From: Lagopus muta
Lineage: Eukaryota > Chordata > Aves > Galliformes > Phasianidae
Direction: 5' to 3'
DNA length: 64,000 nucleotides
Assembly (NCBI RefSeq): GCF_023343835.1
Contig: NC_064443.1
Location: 16,317,501 to 16,381,500 of the forward strand
Each line of letters opens with the position of its first letter. Position 1 is the first letter of the stretch. Of this stretch, positions 1-12,578 are shown piece by piece. The translations under genes were made by a program, and so were the position numbers. The notes under the pieces are model-generated. The model had not been told where the DNA came from and ran no database searches. It was given only the letters and a program-made list of their open reading frames with translations.

Positions 1-3000
1 TACAATTTGCTCTCCATGTGTAGGAAAACAACTTTTCTTATGCTCTTATGCTAAAACTATTTGCAGAATGGTGACCTTATTGATAGGGTCCAGATTCCCC
101 ACTTAGAAAATGGTTTTGCTATCCTTCAGGCTGCCCTGCTTTGATTTATATGGTAAGATGGGAGGGTCTGTTAGATTTTAGAAGGTATTTACACCCCTAG
201 AAGTGTAGGTATAAAGTTAGTGAGACTTGCAGAAGGTACCCAACTCCTGTTGGAAGTCTCATTTATGGCTTTTCAGTAAATCCTACTAAATGCTTATCTA
301 TGGCTTTCAGGTCTCATAAACCCTTGTAAATCCAGACCCTACAGTAAATGACACTGTTTACGTGCAATAGAGGTGGATTACCACTCCTCTCCCAGCTCAG
401 AATTACAAAGCACAGATGAGAGCACCAACCTCTAGGAGCACTGGCCTTTGCTGTACCTTTCCTCATTTGTTTCATCCATTTTTTGCAGCCAACATTGCAC
501 AGATACATATTTAGCCAACGGTGACATCGTCACTGCATGCTCCACAGGGACCGGCACAAAGCGAACCCTCTACAGTCCCACCAGAAAGGGCCACAAACTT
601 GGAAAAATCTCCATGAAAAGTGCCGTTTCCATCTTGTAAACCTCTGATCCACTTCTGTGGAGCCTTTCTGTGCACTTCAGATGAAAGCTGCTTCCCTGGA
701 GCCCCGCGTTGCTGCTGAAAGCCTCAGCTTTGGTGAAATGGTATTGCATTAAAAAGATAGCGAATGGCAAGTATTAACAACACAGATTGTTTAGGCTTTC
801 TTCCCCTTTTCAAAATGAAACACTTTTTAAATCAAGCCTTTGTTTTTTTTTCCCACTGAGAGCTTTGTGAGCACTTTATTTCACCTGGTTCTAATATGGA
901 CACAACTGCACACAACTGAAAGCCAACAAAGTGAGAGCATCCACTGAGATCCAGTGTGTGGAGCACATCCAGAGCAAGAGTGTGCTCTGAAAACCGCAAC
1001 AGCCACTGCTCCCAAACTGCTCCTGACCCTACATCTGTGCACACAACTGCACCCCAGAGTCTGCAGCTCACAGGGCAGAGCACCCCCAGCACTCTTAGAG
1101 CACAGGGAAAAGACCACAGCCATCACAAGTGGGAAAGGAGAGCAGCATTGCCACCAACCCAAACCCAACAGCATCAGAGGATCAGCTGAACAGATCCCTG
1201 TCCTGCTGTGCTGTTCTGCACCCTGCAGCTCATGTGTCCCATGCTGCCTGCAGTCCCCCACCACTTATTGAGCTCTGTCTTGAAGTGATTTTGGCCCTGA
1301 GCAGATTTGTTAAGTGGCATAATATGGAGATCAAGGAGCAAAGATGAGGAAAGGCAAAATTAGATTAATGCCGCAGATAGCTTTGGAGTGTAACTAATGC
1401 CAAATAGCCAGAGGGCAACATGTCAACAATTTAATAGGGCACAACGTGAAAGAGTGTTTTCAAAACAAGCCCTTCATTGGATGCTTCCCTTTTGAATCAG
1501 ATAAAGCGTATCACTGCAGAGAGATCGGCTTTGATCTGCTCTGCAGCAGAAGGTCAAGGGTGTTTAAACCAGCTATTCAGAGCCTGCGAGTAATGGAATT
1601 AAATGCTCAGATCACAAAGAGATCCCCGGGTTCTCATCAGCATCCTGAGCTCCTGCCCTGCCCACAGCGCTGCAGGAGGTACACAGGGTGCACCCCCACA
1701 GCACCCAGCCCTAATCAACCCCATTCTGGGCACAGCCAGAAAGAGCTGCAAGGAGGAGGCAACCCCAGGCTGCTTCTCAGCAGCACGGATAGTGGAGGTA
1801 AGGAGTGCAACTCTTTGCTGCTTGTTGCACACAGCTGTGCAGAGGATTTCAGCCTCACTGACCTCCTCTCTGTGGGTCGCAGCTGGAAAGGGGTCAAATA
1901 AGAAGGTGAAGGGTTAGAACATCAGTTACACGTGTCATTTCCATGCTATTTTGCTGCTTAGATCTGCTTTTCTCAGTGTAACACATAATCAGAGGCTGGG
2001 CCAGCCCACCCAGATTAGAGCCGGCGGAGGTGCAATGCAAGACACCACTGTGCCCAGCCCCAGGAGATGCCATCCTGCAGCCACAGGATCTCAGCATCAG
2101 GCAGGCACCACCGCAGTAGCTATCTGTGTGCTCACACCCCAGAGGATGAGGGCAGCAGCCATTGCCACAGCTGTGTGGTGAAGCCTTACAGCCCCACTTG
2201 GCTCTGACACGGTCCTGAAGCTGTTCTGCAAGCACCATTTGCTGCTCCATGCTGTCATGTCTCAATTAGCCCACACCTTGGGAGCACGTGGCCAGGGGCT
2301 GCGGGGTCTCCAAGCTCTGTAACCGGAGCGTGAAAAGGTAAATGCATGCACAGTGCTCAGATGAACAGAGCTGTCCCTTCCCTGGACAGGAACTCAAGAT
2401 GGGGGGCACTCCACAGTGATAGCAGCTGAGCAGGCAGAGGGTTTTCACTGACTGCCTGAGCAGAAGGGAACACAGCAGAGCAGCATTCAGCAGGGACCTG
2501 CCCCCAAGAACGCTTAATAACAGTGCTGCTAACGAGATGCTGAAGGCAGACAGCTGCCAGCCCTGCTCAGCCCCAGCTCTCTGCCCAGCACACTGTCACC
2601 TCCAACCAGGACAGTCACTCTCCCTCAGATTAGGGCTGTCAGCACCACCAGGATTTGCTGTTCCTCCCCCAGAATCAGGAAGGTGAAGGCATATTCTGCA
2701 GCACCCCAGGCTCTGTGGTGGCTCTGGGCTCATGGGGTTTCTCTCCCACCATTACCCACCTGCTGCACGCAGCCAGTGATCTGCAGAGATTTAGTGTGGG
2801 CTCTCTTAGCAGCCATCCCAGCCAGGCAGTGATCAGCTCTAACCACTCACAGCTGGACTGTTCCTGCAGCTGGAAGTCATTTGGGTTGGTCCCATCTCAT
2901 GGCACTGTGGTTTGCTCCCTAAAAGCAAATGCAGACGTGAATAAAGGCGGAGGGAGGATAACATGCCTAAAGGCAGTGTGGGGCAAACACTTTTCCTGCA

Positions 3001-4087
3001 AGATTGAAGTATACCTCCCAAACTGGGGGCCTGGAGGCTGTGACAGCAAACAGAGCAGCCCATCATTTGTTCAGGGATGTGGGGCTGCACTCGGTAACAC
3101 GGCACTGAAACAAATGCGTGTTTCATCAGTTTGAGGGTGGGTTTTCTTTAAAGCTTTCATCCTAGCAGGGATGTTTGAGGAGCTAAAAATAGGCAGCAAA
3201 GTCACGTGCAAACCTCCGGATGTGAGAAATCACATAAAAGATACGAGTGTGAGTCCTTGTTTCCTTGGAAATAATAGTAGTAGTAATTCTTGAGCGTGAG
3301 GTTGTAACGGTGAGATCCAAAACCACCCTGTTGTTCCCTGGGTGCAAGGAGGCTGAGCTGCAGGATCTGGGTGCTCACTGGGGTTCAGGATGCAGACTTC
3401 ATGCTCTGTGCCAGCATAGCTGTGTAGGAGAACTGCTGAGAGTTCCACCTGGAGGTGCACTGCAAGAGGGAGCAGAACTTTGGGCAGAGGGAAGGGCATG
3501 GGTTTCTCCAGGCCAATAGTGCAGCTTTAGTCGTAGATCTTAATTTGGGATGAGCCTAAAAAATCCTTATCCACTGCCTCTGAACTGAATGTGCAGGCAG
3601 GATGGCAGTGCTGGCTCTGGTCCCAGGGCTCAGACAACTCTGGGGAAAGTGCAGACCTGGAGGGAAGTCTGCAGCACATTCCCATCCCCAGCAGCAATCA
3701 CTGAGTAAGTGGCAGCGTTTCTGCAGCAGTAAAGGGCTCTCACCCATGCAAACAGAAATTGCTTATATTTAAATGTTAACATCCTCATCCCAAGTGCTGT
3801 ATGGCACTGCACAGCCTTCAGCACGAGTCCATCCCTGGGGATCCAGCAGCATTAAGAGAACAGTGGCAGCATGGACAGCACTTCCCCCACCGTGGGGATG
3901 CAGCAGGTCAGCAGGGAGGGGCTGGCACAGGTATAGCCCTGGCACACACCCATACCACAGCCCTGGTTCTTACACCCAGCTTCACGCTTAGGTTTCCATC
4001 TGTGCTTCACCATCTGGAGCTACACCCTACTGCCCATAAATCCTTTCTAAAGAAACATCAGCACTTCATTTATTTCAAAGAGACTTA
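1..4087. other. 3' flanking intergenic DNA, no gene recognised
   Basis: I see no exon-like conserved reading frame, RNA gene or clear interspersed repeat here. The open frames are short and lack recognisable domains or paired splice sites. One perfect MEF2-type decamer (CTAAAAATAG) lies at 3183-3192, with a CACGTG E-box about 12 bp beyond it. By general vertebrate synteny, the DNA beyond the RYBP 3' end is a gene-poor interval, which fits what is seen. Confidence 0.6.
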
Positions 4088-4185
4088 CAGAATGTCAGAA
4101 TCATTAAGGCTGGAAAAGATATCCAAGATCATCAAGTCCAATCTTCAGCCCATCACCGCCATGCCCTCTAACCACCACCCTGCCC
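4088..4185 (-). mobile_element. CR1 LINE 3'-end fragment (old, minus orientation)
   Basis: The stretch beginning at the AGAATCATTAAGG-type motif, followed by GCTGGAAAAGAT and ATCAAGTCCAATC, is the reverse complement of the 3' terminus typical of avian CR1 retrotransposons. Only about 100 bp is recognisable and it has diverged, so this is an ancient 5'-truncated copy with no coding capacity. Confidence 0.7.
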
Positions 4186-4636
4186 ACTTACTGTATTGTA
4201 TGGATGGACTCTGCAGAGGAAATACAGCTGAATGCTGGTATTCGGATCCTAAAGGCAAATTCTAAATGATAAAATTAAGGTTTTTTAACCCACCCTGAGC
4301 CAAGGCTGTGCACCGCTGCTCAGCCATGCTCAGCCTTTCCATTGACATAGGTTCCAATGCCAAGCCCAATGCCAGCCTCTGCCATAAGTCACCTCCAGAC
4401 ATAACAGCAATTTGGGGTAAAACCCTTTTGCAGACTTCATTCCTTGAAGGCTCAGCTCCGTCCTATGCAGGTGGCACACAAACCACCATTTTAGACTCAC
4501 ACATGAAGACTTTAACTCCTCCTGCTCACCTGCAGCCATTCCCATGCCCATGGCACAGTGTGCCAGATGCCTCCGTGAGGTTTTGTTATGGATGACCAGA
4601 AACTGAATTAGGCTGCATCCAAAGAGACAGCGCGAC

Positions 4637-4733
4637 GTTGCTAGGCGATGCCGTCTGGCTGAAAGGAGCCGACAGTCACAGAGTTACTGATCTGCGCAGG
4701 GTGCAGCGATAAGGTTATCTAATTCTGCACGTG
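4637..4733. promoter_or_regulatory. Candidate regulatory module: X-box-like, paired GATA and E-box motifs
   Basis: In under 100 bp there are GTTGCTAGGCGATG (4637-4650), which resembles the palindromic RFX X-box; two inverted GATA cores in GATAAGGTTATC (4708-4719); and CACGTG (4728-4733). Each motif is seen directly. That they form a working element is inference, since short motifs also occur by chance. No gene start is visible beside them. Confidence 0.3.
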
Positions 4734-4739
4734 GGACTG

Positions 4740-7700
4740 GGGTAAATTTGCACTAAGTATGACTTCAGACAGAGAGGTTGAGAAGGCTTGGGTTTGGCTG
4801 CTGCTGAGGCTTCTCCAGTGCACCAACAGCCGTGGCCAAGGCAAATCCTAACTGCTGGAGTCCCACTGCATGGGCACATGCAGCCCCCATAGAGCCCCGG
4901 CCAGGGGGCAGGAAACCATACACACACCATCCTATAAGTCTATCTTTTTTAACATCCTTCATTTTCCTGTGCTTAGTGGGAAAAGAGGGCAAAACCAAAG
5001 CACAGCCTTCACACTGCCTAAAAGCTAAACCCCCTTCCTCTGCCAGGACAGCCCCCAGCGCCCCCCTAGCCCACTATGAGCCCCAGCACAGCGCTGGGGC
5101 CTCCAGCTGCCGAGGAAGCAGGAACGCACCCGCCGCTGCCTCACAGGATCTTGGCGTGTAGCAGCAATTGGCACGGAGTCATCCTTATCAGCTCGCACAT
5201 TAATCTTAATTAGCAGATCGACAGCAACAGTTCCTCCCTGCAGCTCCCCCGAGCATTCACAGCGCTCGCTGCCTCTCGCAGCGCTGCAGCCTCGCAGCAG
5301 CAGGGACTCATCCTGCATCTGCCTGGGGCAAGGGCACCCTGCTGCCTCTGGGATCCCCCACTTCTTTTGGGCTGAAGATGCACTGGGGTTCAGGCAAAGA
5401 GGTTTGCTTCAGACGTTGCCTTCTGAACGTGCTGACTTGAGTGTTTTTCCAGCACAGAGAGGGAAAAGCCTGTTTCAGCTGAAATACCGGGGCTTTAAAA
5501 ATTAGTTGCTGTTCATGTGCAGTAGCTCTTGTTATTAAAAACATCATAAAAGTTTTACTGTGCTGACTTAGGGTGCACGTAAAGAATTGAGTTTGTCTTG
5601 ACAGACCGTAAAGGAGCATTTATGACCTATGGGGTCAATGATTTGCGAGGCAGGATTTAGCCAGCAGCGGGCAGGGATGTGGCACAGCAGGAAGAGTGCT
5701 GAGAGGTTCCCCATGGGGTTGTGCTGGAGAATGGGGGGGACGTGCAGTGTGACATCGCACAGCAGCAGACCTGGGTGTCACACAGCTGTGCTGAGGCAGG
5801 GGACACAGCATTACGTGATGATGGGCCTTTATCACTTTGGGGTCAAGAGGGACACTTCAGCCGAAAAGTTCCCAGTGCAGCAGCTCAGAGCTAAAGCTGA
5901 ACTCTCAGTTGTGCAGTCATTTTATTCTCTGTTGCAAGGTGCTGGGAAAACAACAGCTCCACTGCTCAGCTCAGTGTGCTGTGTGGGGTACAGCACAGGA
6001 GAGGGCTCAGAGCCATTCTGTCAGGCCCGCCTGGGCAGACTCAAACTGCCCAAGGGAAGCCATGCTATGCTGGGGACTTTGCAGCAAAGCCATTTCCCTT
6101 CAGCAGTGCTCACTGCCCTTTACAAACCAGGGCAGAGCATCACCGTTGCAACATAAGCGCTGCTTAAATCCCAGTGCACAATGCTCCTTCAGCCGTAGAG
6201 ATTTGGGAAGGCACCCCATCCCCTGCGTGAGTGACAGAAGATCCCCTGGAGAAGAGAACCCCCAACTTGGGGCCGAGAAGCAGCAGAGCACTCTGCATGT
6301 TTGCCTTTCCAAAGCTGTTTCCTCCAGTTCTTGCCATCCAGACAGACAGAACCAGCTTTGCTACACACATGGCAACCAAATGAAACGGTTTCTTTAGCAA
6401 CAACAACCAAAGCACAGAAAAATTTTGCTTTCTCCCTCCCGTGATTTCAGCAGCCCAGGTAACGCAGAGAAACTCCACGTGTCAGAGTTAAATGACCGCC
6501 TGCAGTGGGAACCAGACGTGCAACCCAGCGTGTGCTGCACTGTTATTTATTTATTTGAGGTCTGATTGATTTAAAGACTCCCCCTCACCCGAGCAGCACC
6601 ATGGCACCATAACTCACAGCAGCTCTGATTTATGGTCTGCGTTGGAGTGATGCCGGCCGCTTCTGCCTGGCACAGGGCTGTGCCTCACTCCCTTCTTCTC
6701 ATCACAGGGATCACTGCGGGGAGCAGAGTTAGGAACTGTTGTTCCCTGCACTGCTGTTTCCTGTGCTGCTTCCCCTTTGGAAATGCCCCATAGGATGAAG
6801 GAGGATAAAAATAGCAGCAGCCAGTGCAAGAGAGCTCCTCAGAAGGAGCTGTAATCATACAGAGCCAGATTCTGAGCTCCAGGTCACAGCACACAAACCA
6901 CCAGTTGGTTGCCTTTAAAGCAGCACTGAATGAGGTCTGTCTCATGACTTCAGGGGATGGAGTCCTTCCTGAGATTTAGAAGATCCATATTCTCCTGCTC
7001 TGTTATTTTATATCACCTTCTCCTGGATGGCCTCATTAAACCAGAGGCCCCTCCCTGCCCCGTTATGAGGGCCCCTTTCCCTGGTAGGAATGTTATTTGT
7101 GCTGCACAAAGAATTTACCAACTGCCTTTATAGCCCTCCCTGCACTAAATCACACTCCTAATGGATTGCCTGAGGTAAGTGCACCACTGTTTATTGTATT
7201 ATTTTTTTTAAATCCATTTAATGGCTGGGTCACACACAGCAGAGCTGCCAGGCTGATCTCCGCCTCCTGCTGCGACAAATGGGACATTCTCTGGGGCTCC
7301 CCAACCCTCACCCTGGGCTGAAGCACGAGCAGCAGCCCCAGGTAAGCGGCCTTTGCCACGTGCATCCCATACGGCAACGTGACTTCCACGCTTCTCAAGT
7401 CTGGAAGATGCGTGTTTCTTCTGCCATTTGCACAGAGCTCTGAGGCACGGCAGTCCTCCTCCAGCCCCAGCCAGCTCTAGGAGCTGTGACAGATTAATGC
7501 TTCCTAAAAGCTCCTGATGTGCTCTTATCAGCGTGTGCTACGCTGGGAATTTCGCTGGGAATTTCACGGTGTTGAGGCGAAGGCTGTTGGCATTACACGG
7601 CTCGCATGGTGCTGACTCACCTGCTGGCACTGACATGGGGCTGAGCTGGGAGAGCAGAGCAGGGCAGACCTCTGCTCTGCAGATTTTTGGTATGTAACGT

Positions 7701-8239
7701 GGAGATGTAAGGATGAGGTGATCTGTGCTCTGGAGCGTCATCTTCTGCAAGTTGGAAGAGCATTTGCACCTCCAAATGCTAAAGAAGAAGTTGAAGAAGG
7801 AATATGGCTACGGGTGATAGAAAATCATGACATTTTCAAGGTAGTGGAAATAGCCAATAATCGTGGTGGGAGCTTCCTCTTGATATCTAGATAGAGACAT
7901 GCAGCACAGGGAATAACACCATTATTTTCTAGCCTCATACTGTATGAAGACCAGTGTTATATATAGATTCCTCTGTGCCATCATGAGTTTCCATCTTATT
8001 CCATAAGCAGGATCATTACACAGGTATGGCTTGTAATGCTTTGGATTCAGGATTTCTATGACAGCCATTTGGTGCTACTGATGATTTCAGTGCACACTTT
8101 GTTCTTTGCAGAGACGCAAACAAGCAATGAGAAAGCACAGCAAGCACTTCCAGCACATTTCTATCAGACAGGTGTGGGCAGGATCAGCATTGGCCTCAAC
8201 CCTGCCTAGAAAAGGGCTCCCTGCAGTACCAAGCACTCA
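4740..8239. other. Intergenic DNA, no gene recognised
   Basis: This is mixed-composition sequence without a supported exon, RNA gene or repeat family that I recognise. Around 5160-5225 a short AT-rich stretch carries TTAATCTTAATTAG and a GATA core, and could be a small conserved non-coding block. Nothing else stands out. Confidence 0.5.
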
Positions 8240-8472
8240 GAATCGTGTAATAGAATCATAGAATGGCCTGGGTTGAAAAGGACCACAATGATCATCTTGT
8301 TCCAACCCCCTGCTGTGTGCAGGTCGCCAACCAGCAGACCAGGCTGCCCAGAGCCACATCCAGCCTGGCTTTGAATGCCTCCAGGGATGGAGCATCCACA
8401 GCCTTCTTGGGCAACCTGTTCCAGTGCCTCACCATCCTGTGTGTGAAAAACTTCCTTCCATCAAACCCAAAG
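8240..8472 (-). mobile_element. CR1 LINE 3'-end fragment (minus orientation)
   Basis: It begins with TAGAATCATAGAATGG and runs through GGTTGAAAAGGACC, the TTCCAACCCC block, CCAGGGATGGAGCATCCAC and GGGCAACCTGTTCCAGTGCCT. This is the reverse complement of the classic avian CR1 3' UTR and the end of its second reading frame. The element is 5'-truncated, as most CR1 copies are. It accounts for the start of a long plus-strand open frame at 8263-9090, which is therefore antisense repeat sequence and not a gene. Confidence 0.93.
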
Positions 8473-9419
8473 CCAACAAAGGGACCTCACTGCACCACCC
8501 AGCAGCAAAGTGGCACAACGGGTGAGTCTTGGACACGTGGACACGGTCAGCCCAAGCGTTCCCCACCTCTGCCCACAGCATCCCTCAGCTCGCCTCCTCA
8601 CTGCTCTGCTGCTCAGGCAGTCTGTGCCACCCGCGCTGCTCGAGCCGTACCAGCACTGCCTGTCCCACCATCACCAGCTGCTCACGGCCGCACCGCACAG
8701 CGCCTTTCCTGCCGCTTCTTATTCTTGGCACCCGCCGCTCTGACTCGCTTCCAGCTGAGGTTAAGGCATTTAGGAGTCTGTTTGCACAGTGTTTTTTTAA
8801 TGCGACCTCTGGTTGTAACACACACTTCCCCCTGCACACACAAAAATACCCAGATTGCTCTTAGGTTAGTAACTGTCTCATATTCCCCAGCAAAAAAGAA
8901 AAAAGAACTCTGGATAAGATTTCTTACTTTGCATTTTACCAATCACTTGGTTCCCATATTTCAACTTCGTATTTGGATTAGAATGGTCACAAAATGCCTC
9001 CAGCCAGGGAACATCAGCCTGTTTCCTAGCAGAGGATCAAACTACTGCTTGCAAAGTAACAGCACTTCTATGCACCAAAAATACAGTTAGACCCTCAATT
9101 ATGTTTAAGTTCCATTAATCCCACTCGTGGGAATTCGTTAGTGCACGGCAACCAGAGGAGCTCCCAGGGGCTCTCGCCAACACCTCCTGCACGGAGCTTC
9201 ACCTCTTCCATGGCCACAGCACAGGGAAAACGTCACAGGAAGAGGACCCCAGTTCTGCAGCCACCACCACAAACCCCAAACCCGACCCTCAGGAACATGG
9301 TGGATTCACAGTCGTGGCTCTGCAGAACTGGGGTGCTCCAGTGACAGCTTGAAGGGAAGACAAAGTGCTTCCCTGTTACCAAACAGTGGCATCTCCCAAA
9401 AAAGAGAGCTTGCAGATGG
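8473..9419. other. 3' flank of RYBP, no gene recognised
   Basis: This lies between the CR1 copy and the distal RYBP poly(A) signals. Composition changes at about 9420, from GC-richer and apparently unconstrained to the AT-rich sequence of the 3' UTR. No exon, RNA gene or repeat is supported. Confidence 0.5.
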
Positions 9420-9435
9420 AAGTAAATTTTACTAT

Positions 9436-9441
9436 TTTATT
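9436..9441 (-). terminator. RYBP: Distal poly(A) signal AATAAA, candidate 1
   Basis: A canonical hexamer on the minus strand, 3.63 kb past the stop codon. It is the last one before the AT-rich UTR gives way to ordinary flanking sequence, so it is the preferred full-length end, with cleavage expected at about 9410-9425. Confidence 0.55.
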
Positions 9442-9559
9442 TGTGAAAAAACTACAAGCAGAATTCATAAATAGACATTTCTATTTAAAGCAGGAAAATG
9501 ATAAAGTGGCTTCTAATAACAGTCGTGCACATGCCAGTAACAGGAATATATTAACATCT

Positions 9560-9565
9560 TTTATT
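9560..9565 (-). terminator. RYBP: Distal poly(A) signal AATAAA, candidate 2
   Basis: A canonical hexamer on the minus strand, 124 bp before candidate 1. Either or both may be used. Sequence alone does not decide between them. Confidence 0.45.
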
Positions 9566-10638
9566 TGCTAGACAAAGAGCAGTGTCCAATATAAATTTCT
9601 CGAAAACATTTAAGACCTGTGAATTTCTGACCAGTTCACAAAACCACCATTGACACTTTAGCATGAAGATTAAAACAAACCTAACAGGACTGTCAGCTCT
9701 AAAGACTTTACAGAGCGGAAAAACTTTCAGAAGCGTTATACAAGCTGTCTTTCTGGGCAAATGAAAAATATAGCTCGTATAATACATTAACATAAAAATC
9801 CACAAGATAAGATTATGTTTTGACATACTTAAACAAGCATTCTATATTTGTCTCCAACAAACAAAGCTAAGGAAATAATGTAACCATCTTTACACAGTAA
9901 ATTAAGGTTACAAGTCATACACAAGAACAGAACTGCTTGCGCATTAAAAACTGTTCAGCTCCATTGTCATACTCTAAATGTTGGCTCTTAAAACCATTCG
10001 GTTACATACAAGCAAAGGTTATTATATAGTCAGCAATTAATAAGTTTTCAATAATTTAAGTTTATGGTAGAGCTTAAAAAAGTAGACTGAGAATGATCTT
10101 GGTAAGGCAGGTGAAAAATCTCAGTGGAAATAAACTCATGGAAGCTACTGCCACATTTTAGATCTGTCCAATTTGAGACCAGCCAAGTATTCCAATTAAA
10201 ATAAATAGTCTGTTTGCCTGAAATGCTTTTGGATTCTTCCTTTGCATAACTACGTTAAACTGAGTGAGTCGGGCAAGCTGTGTTGGTATGTGTGTGTCTG
10301 TGCCAAATTGAAACTTAGCGAACGTAACACTGTGCTTTACTTACCTGCTTCTGTGCCACTGAACGCCCAGAGCCCGGTCCTTCCTCTAGACTAGTGTTTT
10401 GTTGGCTTGGTTGTCAGCCACGCTCCCCAACAACAGCAGGAAACCTACGGACGCAGTGTGAACAGAATCCCATTTCTGGACACGTGCCTTGGGGCGCTGA
10501 GCTCAGAAACCAAGAGCAGAAGTGAATGCTGTCCTTCAAACCCATGGCACAACGAGGCCGGCTGAGCTGGATGCTTTGCTAGCAGTTCCTACCAAATGCA
10601 GAATTACAAGTCACTCGTCCCAAAGACATTTTCCCACT

Positions 10639-10646
10639 TATTTACA
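10639..10646 (-). promoter_or_regulatory. RYBP: Pumilio response element (UGUAAAUA) in the 3' UTR
   Basis: The minus strand reads TGTAAATA, an exact match to the UGUANAUA consensus bound by PUM1 and PUM2, which usually lower mRNA stability or translation. The match is direct; use in vivo is inferred. Confidence 0.45.
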
Positions 10647-11025
10647 GTAAGCTGCTTTATCAAGGAGGCACACCCAAAACCAGATTTTGCTTCCTGAACC
10701 AGTAGCCGATGAGTAGCCGGGTACCGCGTTAAAGCTCATCTACAGGTCCATCCGTTTGAGAAAGAAGCCATTTCCTGGTACACACAATGCTTTTTTTGCA
10801 CCAATTCCCAGATTCAACAACGAGTGGGAGCACACGGCTGACTTGAAGCACCAGGAAGAGCCCCACTGGAGGGACGTGCCATGCGCTCGCACGCGCCGCC
10901 GGATCATGGGCACCATGCGCGCAAGCCTAATCGATAATGGATCGTTTATAAAGCAGTGCAAAATATACAAGTTCGGGGGCATCTTCAAAAAATCTCTCTT
11001 AAAAAATTATTCCAATACATTTCAG

Positions 11026-11041
11026 TAAAATAAATAAATAT
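11026..11041 (-). promoter_or_regulatory. RYBP: AU-rich element in the 3' UTR
   Basis: The minus strand reads ATATTTATTTATTTTA, which contains two overlapping AUUUA pentamers in a U-rich setting. Such elements recruit stability factors of the TTP/ELAVL type. The sequence match is clear; the regulatory role is inferred. Confidence 0.5.
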
Positions 11042-12572
11042 GGCTGACCAGTTTACCCTCCCTGAGACCCTTAAAGGAATAGTAAAAACTGGAAAAGGAA
11101 TGTCTTTGCAATATCCCACTAATGTTAAAACGTGGATTGAGAAATTCATAGTATTTAAAACTATGTATAATAAATTGTCTTGATGCTCATAGGAAGCATC
11201 CGGTTTTCCTTTGGTTCTTTAATAAATACTTTAAAAATGCTTAAAAAGGTAAAGACGGCCAACACCGCGGGTATCAGCAGAGTTACACTGGGGTGCCCAC
11301 AGGAACGCACTGGGGACACCGCCACCAAGGCACCGCCACCGTGTGCAACCTGGGGCAGAGGCTGGGAAGGAGCGGTGGCACCGCACGGCTTTGTGTCGCT
11401 GTGTGAAAGGAACCTACACCTGCTACTCACAACCACGCTGATCTTAAAGGAAAGGTTACACCAGTTGCCTCCATAAAGAGAAACGCCTCTTGCTGAGCAA
11501 ATAATTCACAATGTAACAGCCGGCACGGAGTTGTCAAACAAGAAAAAAAAAAAGTGGCACTCTTTCATCACACCCCAAAGTTACTCATCAATGTTGACCA
11601 AAGCCACCGCCTCTGTGCCTGAAATTACTGCAAAGCACTCTGGGGCCACTAAACAAAGAAAAAAAAAAAAGCAAAAGAGGTTTTTTTCTACCTCTTCAGA
11701 CTAGTGTTTTAGCAGGATAATGCATGGAAGGTAAACTGTAAAGCAACACTAACAGGCCAGGAAAATGACAGCCTGAATACATCAGAGCACGAAGGAAGGA
11801 GGCGCTGGTCACAAGCAGTGCCCAGCACCAAAGTTTTTCACTGCTTCTGCAGCAGGATACCAGGAGCATCTGCTGCCACATGCCTAAAATCCCCGCTGGG
11901 TGCTGCTCAGCTGCTCTGGAGTACAGCTGGAATTGTGCTGAACAGCAATCACACAGCACAGGACATGGAGCTGATGGCACCCAAGCATATGCTGCAGTGA
12001 GAAACAACCCCACAGCACTGCTGCCTGAAATCCCAAGCACAACTCCAGTTCTAGAGCTACCTCAGTTATTGATGCAGGTTTGAAAAACAGCCAAAATTCA
12101 TTAAACCTACGAATGCTGAACTTCTGTGGGATTGGCTATGCATGATACAGGGATGCTCGCGTTACCAAAGCACGTGGATCGAGGTGTGCTGACACCAGCC
12201 TGGCTCTGAGCACTCATGCCCAAGTTGGACACAAACCTGCAAAGTGCCGAGCCACTCCAGTGCAAACACGAGCTGCCCCGGAGCGATCCTCTGATTTCAC
12301 ATCCCAAGGTATAAAAATCCAAACTGTGTTCAGTACACTTTAGCCATTGCTTAGGGAAGAAATGGGGAAGGAACAAGTCAAGAAAACGGGTCCTGTCTAG
12401 GTTCAAACCTCCAGGAACACTCCTCACCTACGACCAGTTCCATTTCAGTTTCAGCACTTTCACAGAAGGGGACTGTCTCAGATCTCTAACTGCTCAATAT
12501 TTTGTTTTCACTTCACAGTGTTTCAAGCACCAGCGTTTCCATGTATTGGTTTCAAATAACCCTTTATATATA

Positions 12573-12578
12573 TTTATT
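12573..12578 (-). terminator. RYBP: Proximal poly(A) signal AATAAA inside an AT-rich hairpin-prone tract
   Basis: A canonical hexamer about 490 nt past the stop codon, within the TA-repeat tract 12562-12607. Use of this signal would give a short 3' UTR lacking the downstream AU-rich and Pumilio-type elements. Confidence 0.4.

Noticed and set aside
8263..9090. A 275-codon plus-strand open frame
   Set aside because: Its first third is antisense to a CR1 retrotransposon 3' end, and the rest is low-complexity Ser/Pro-rich text with no domain.
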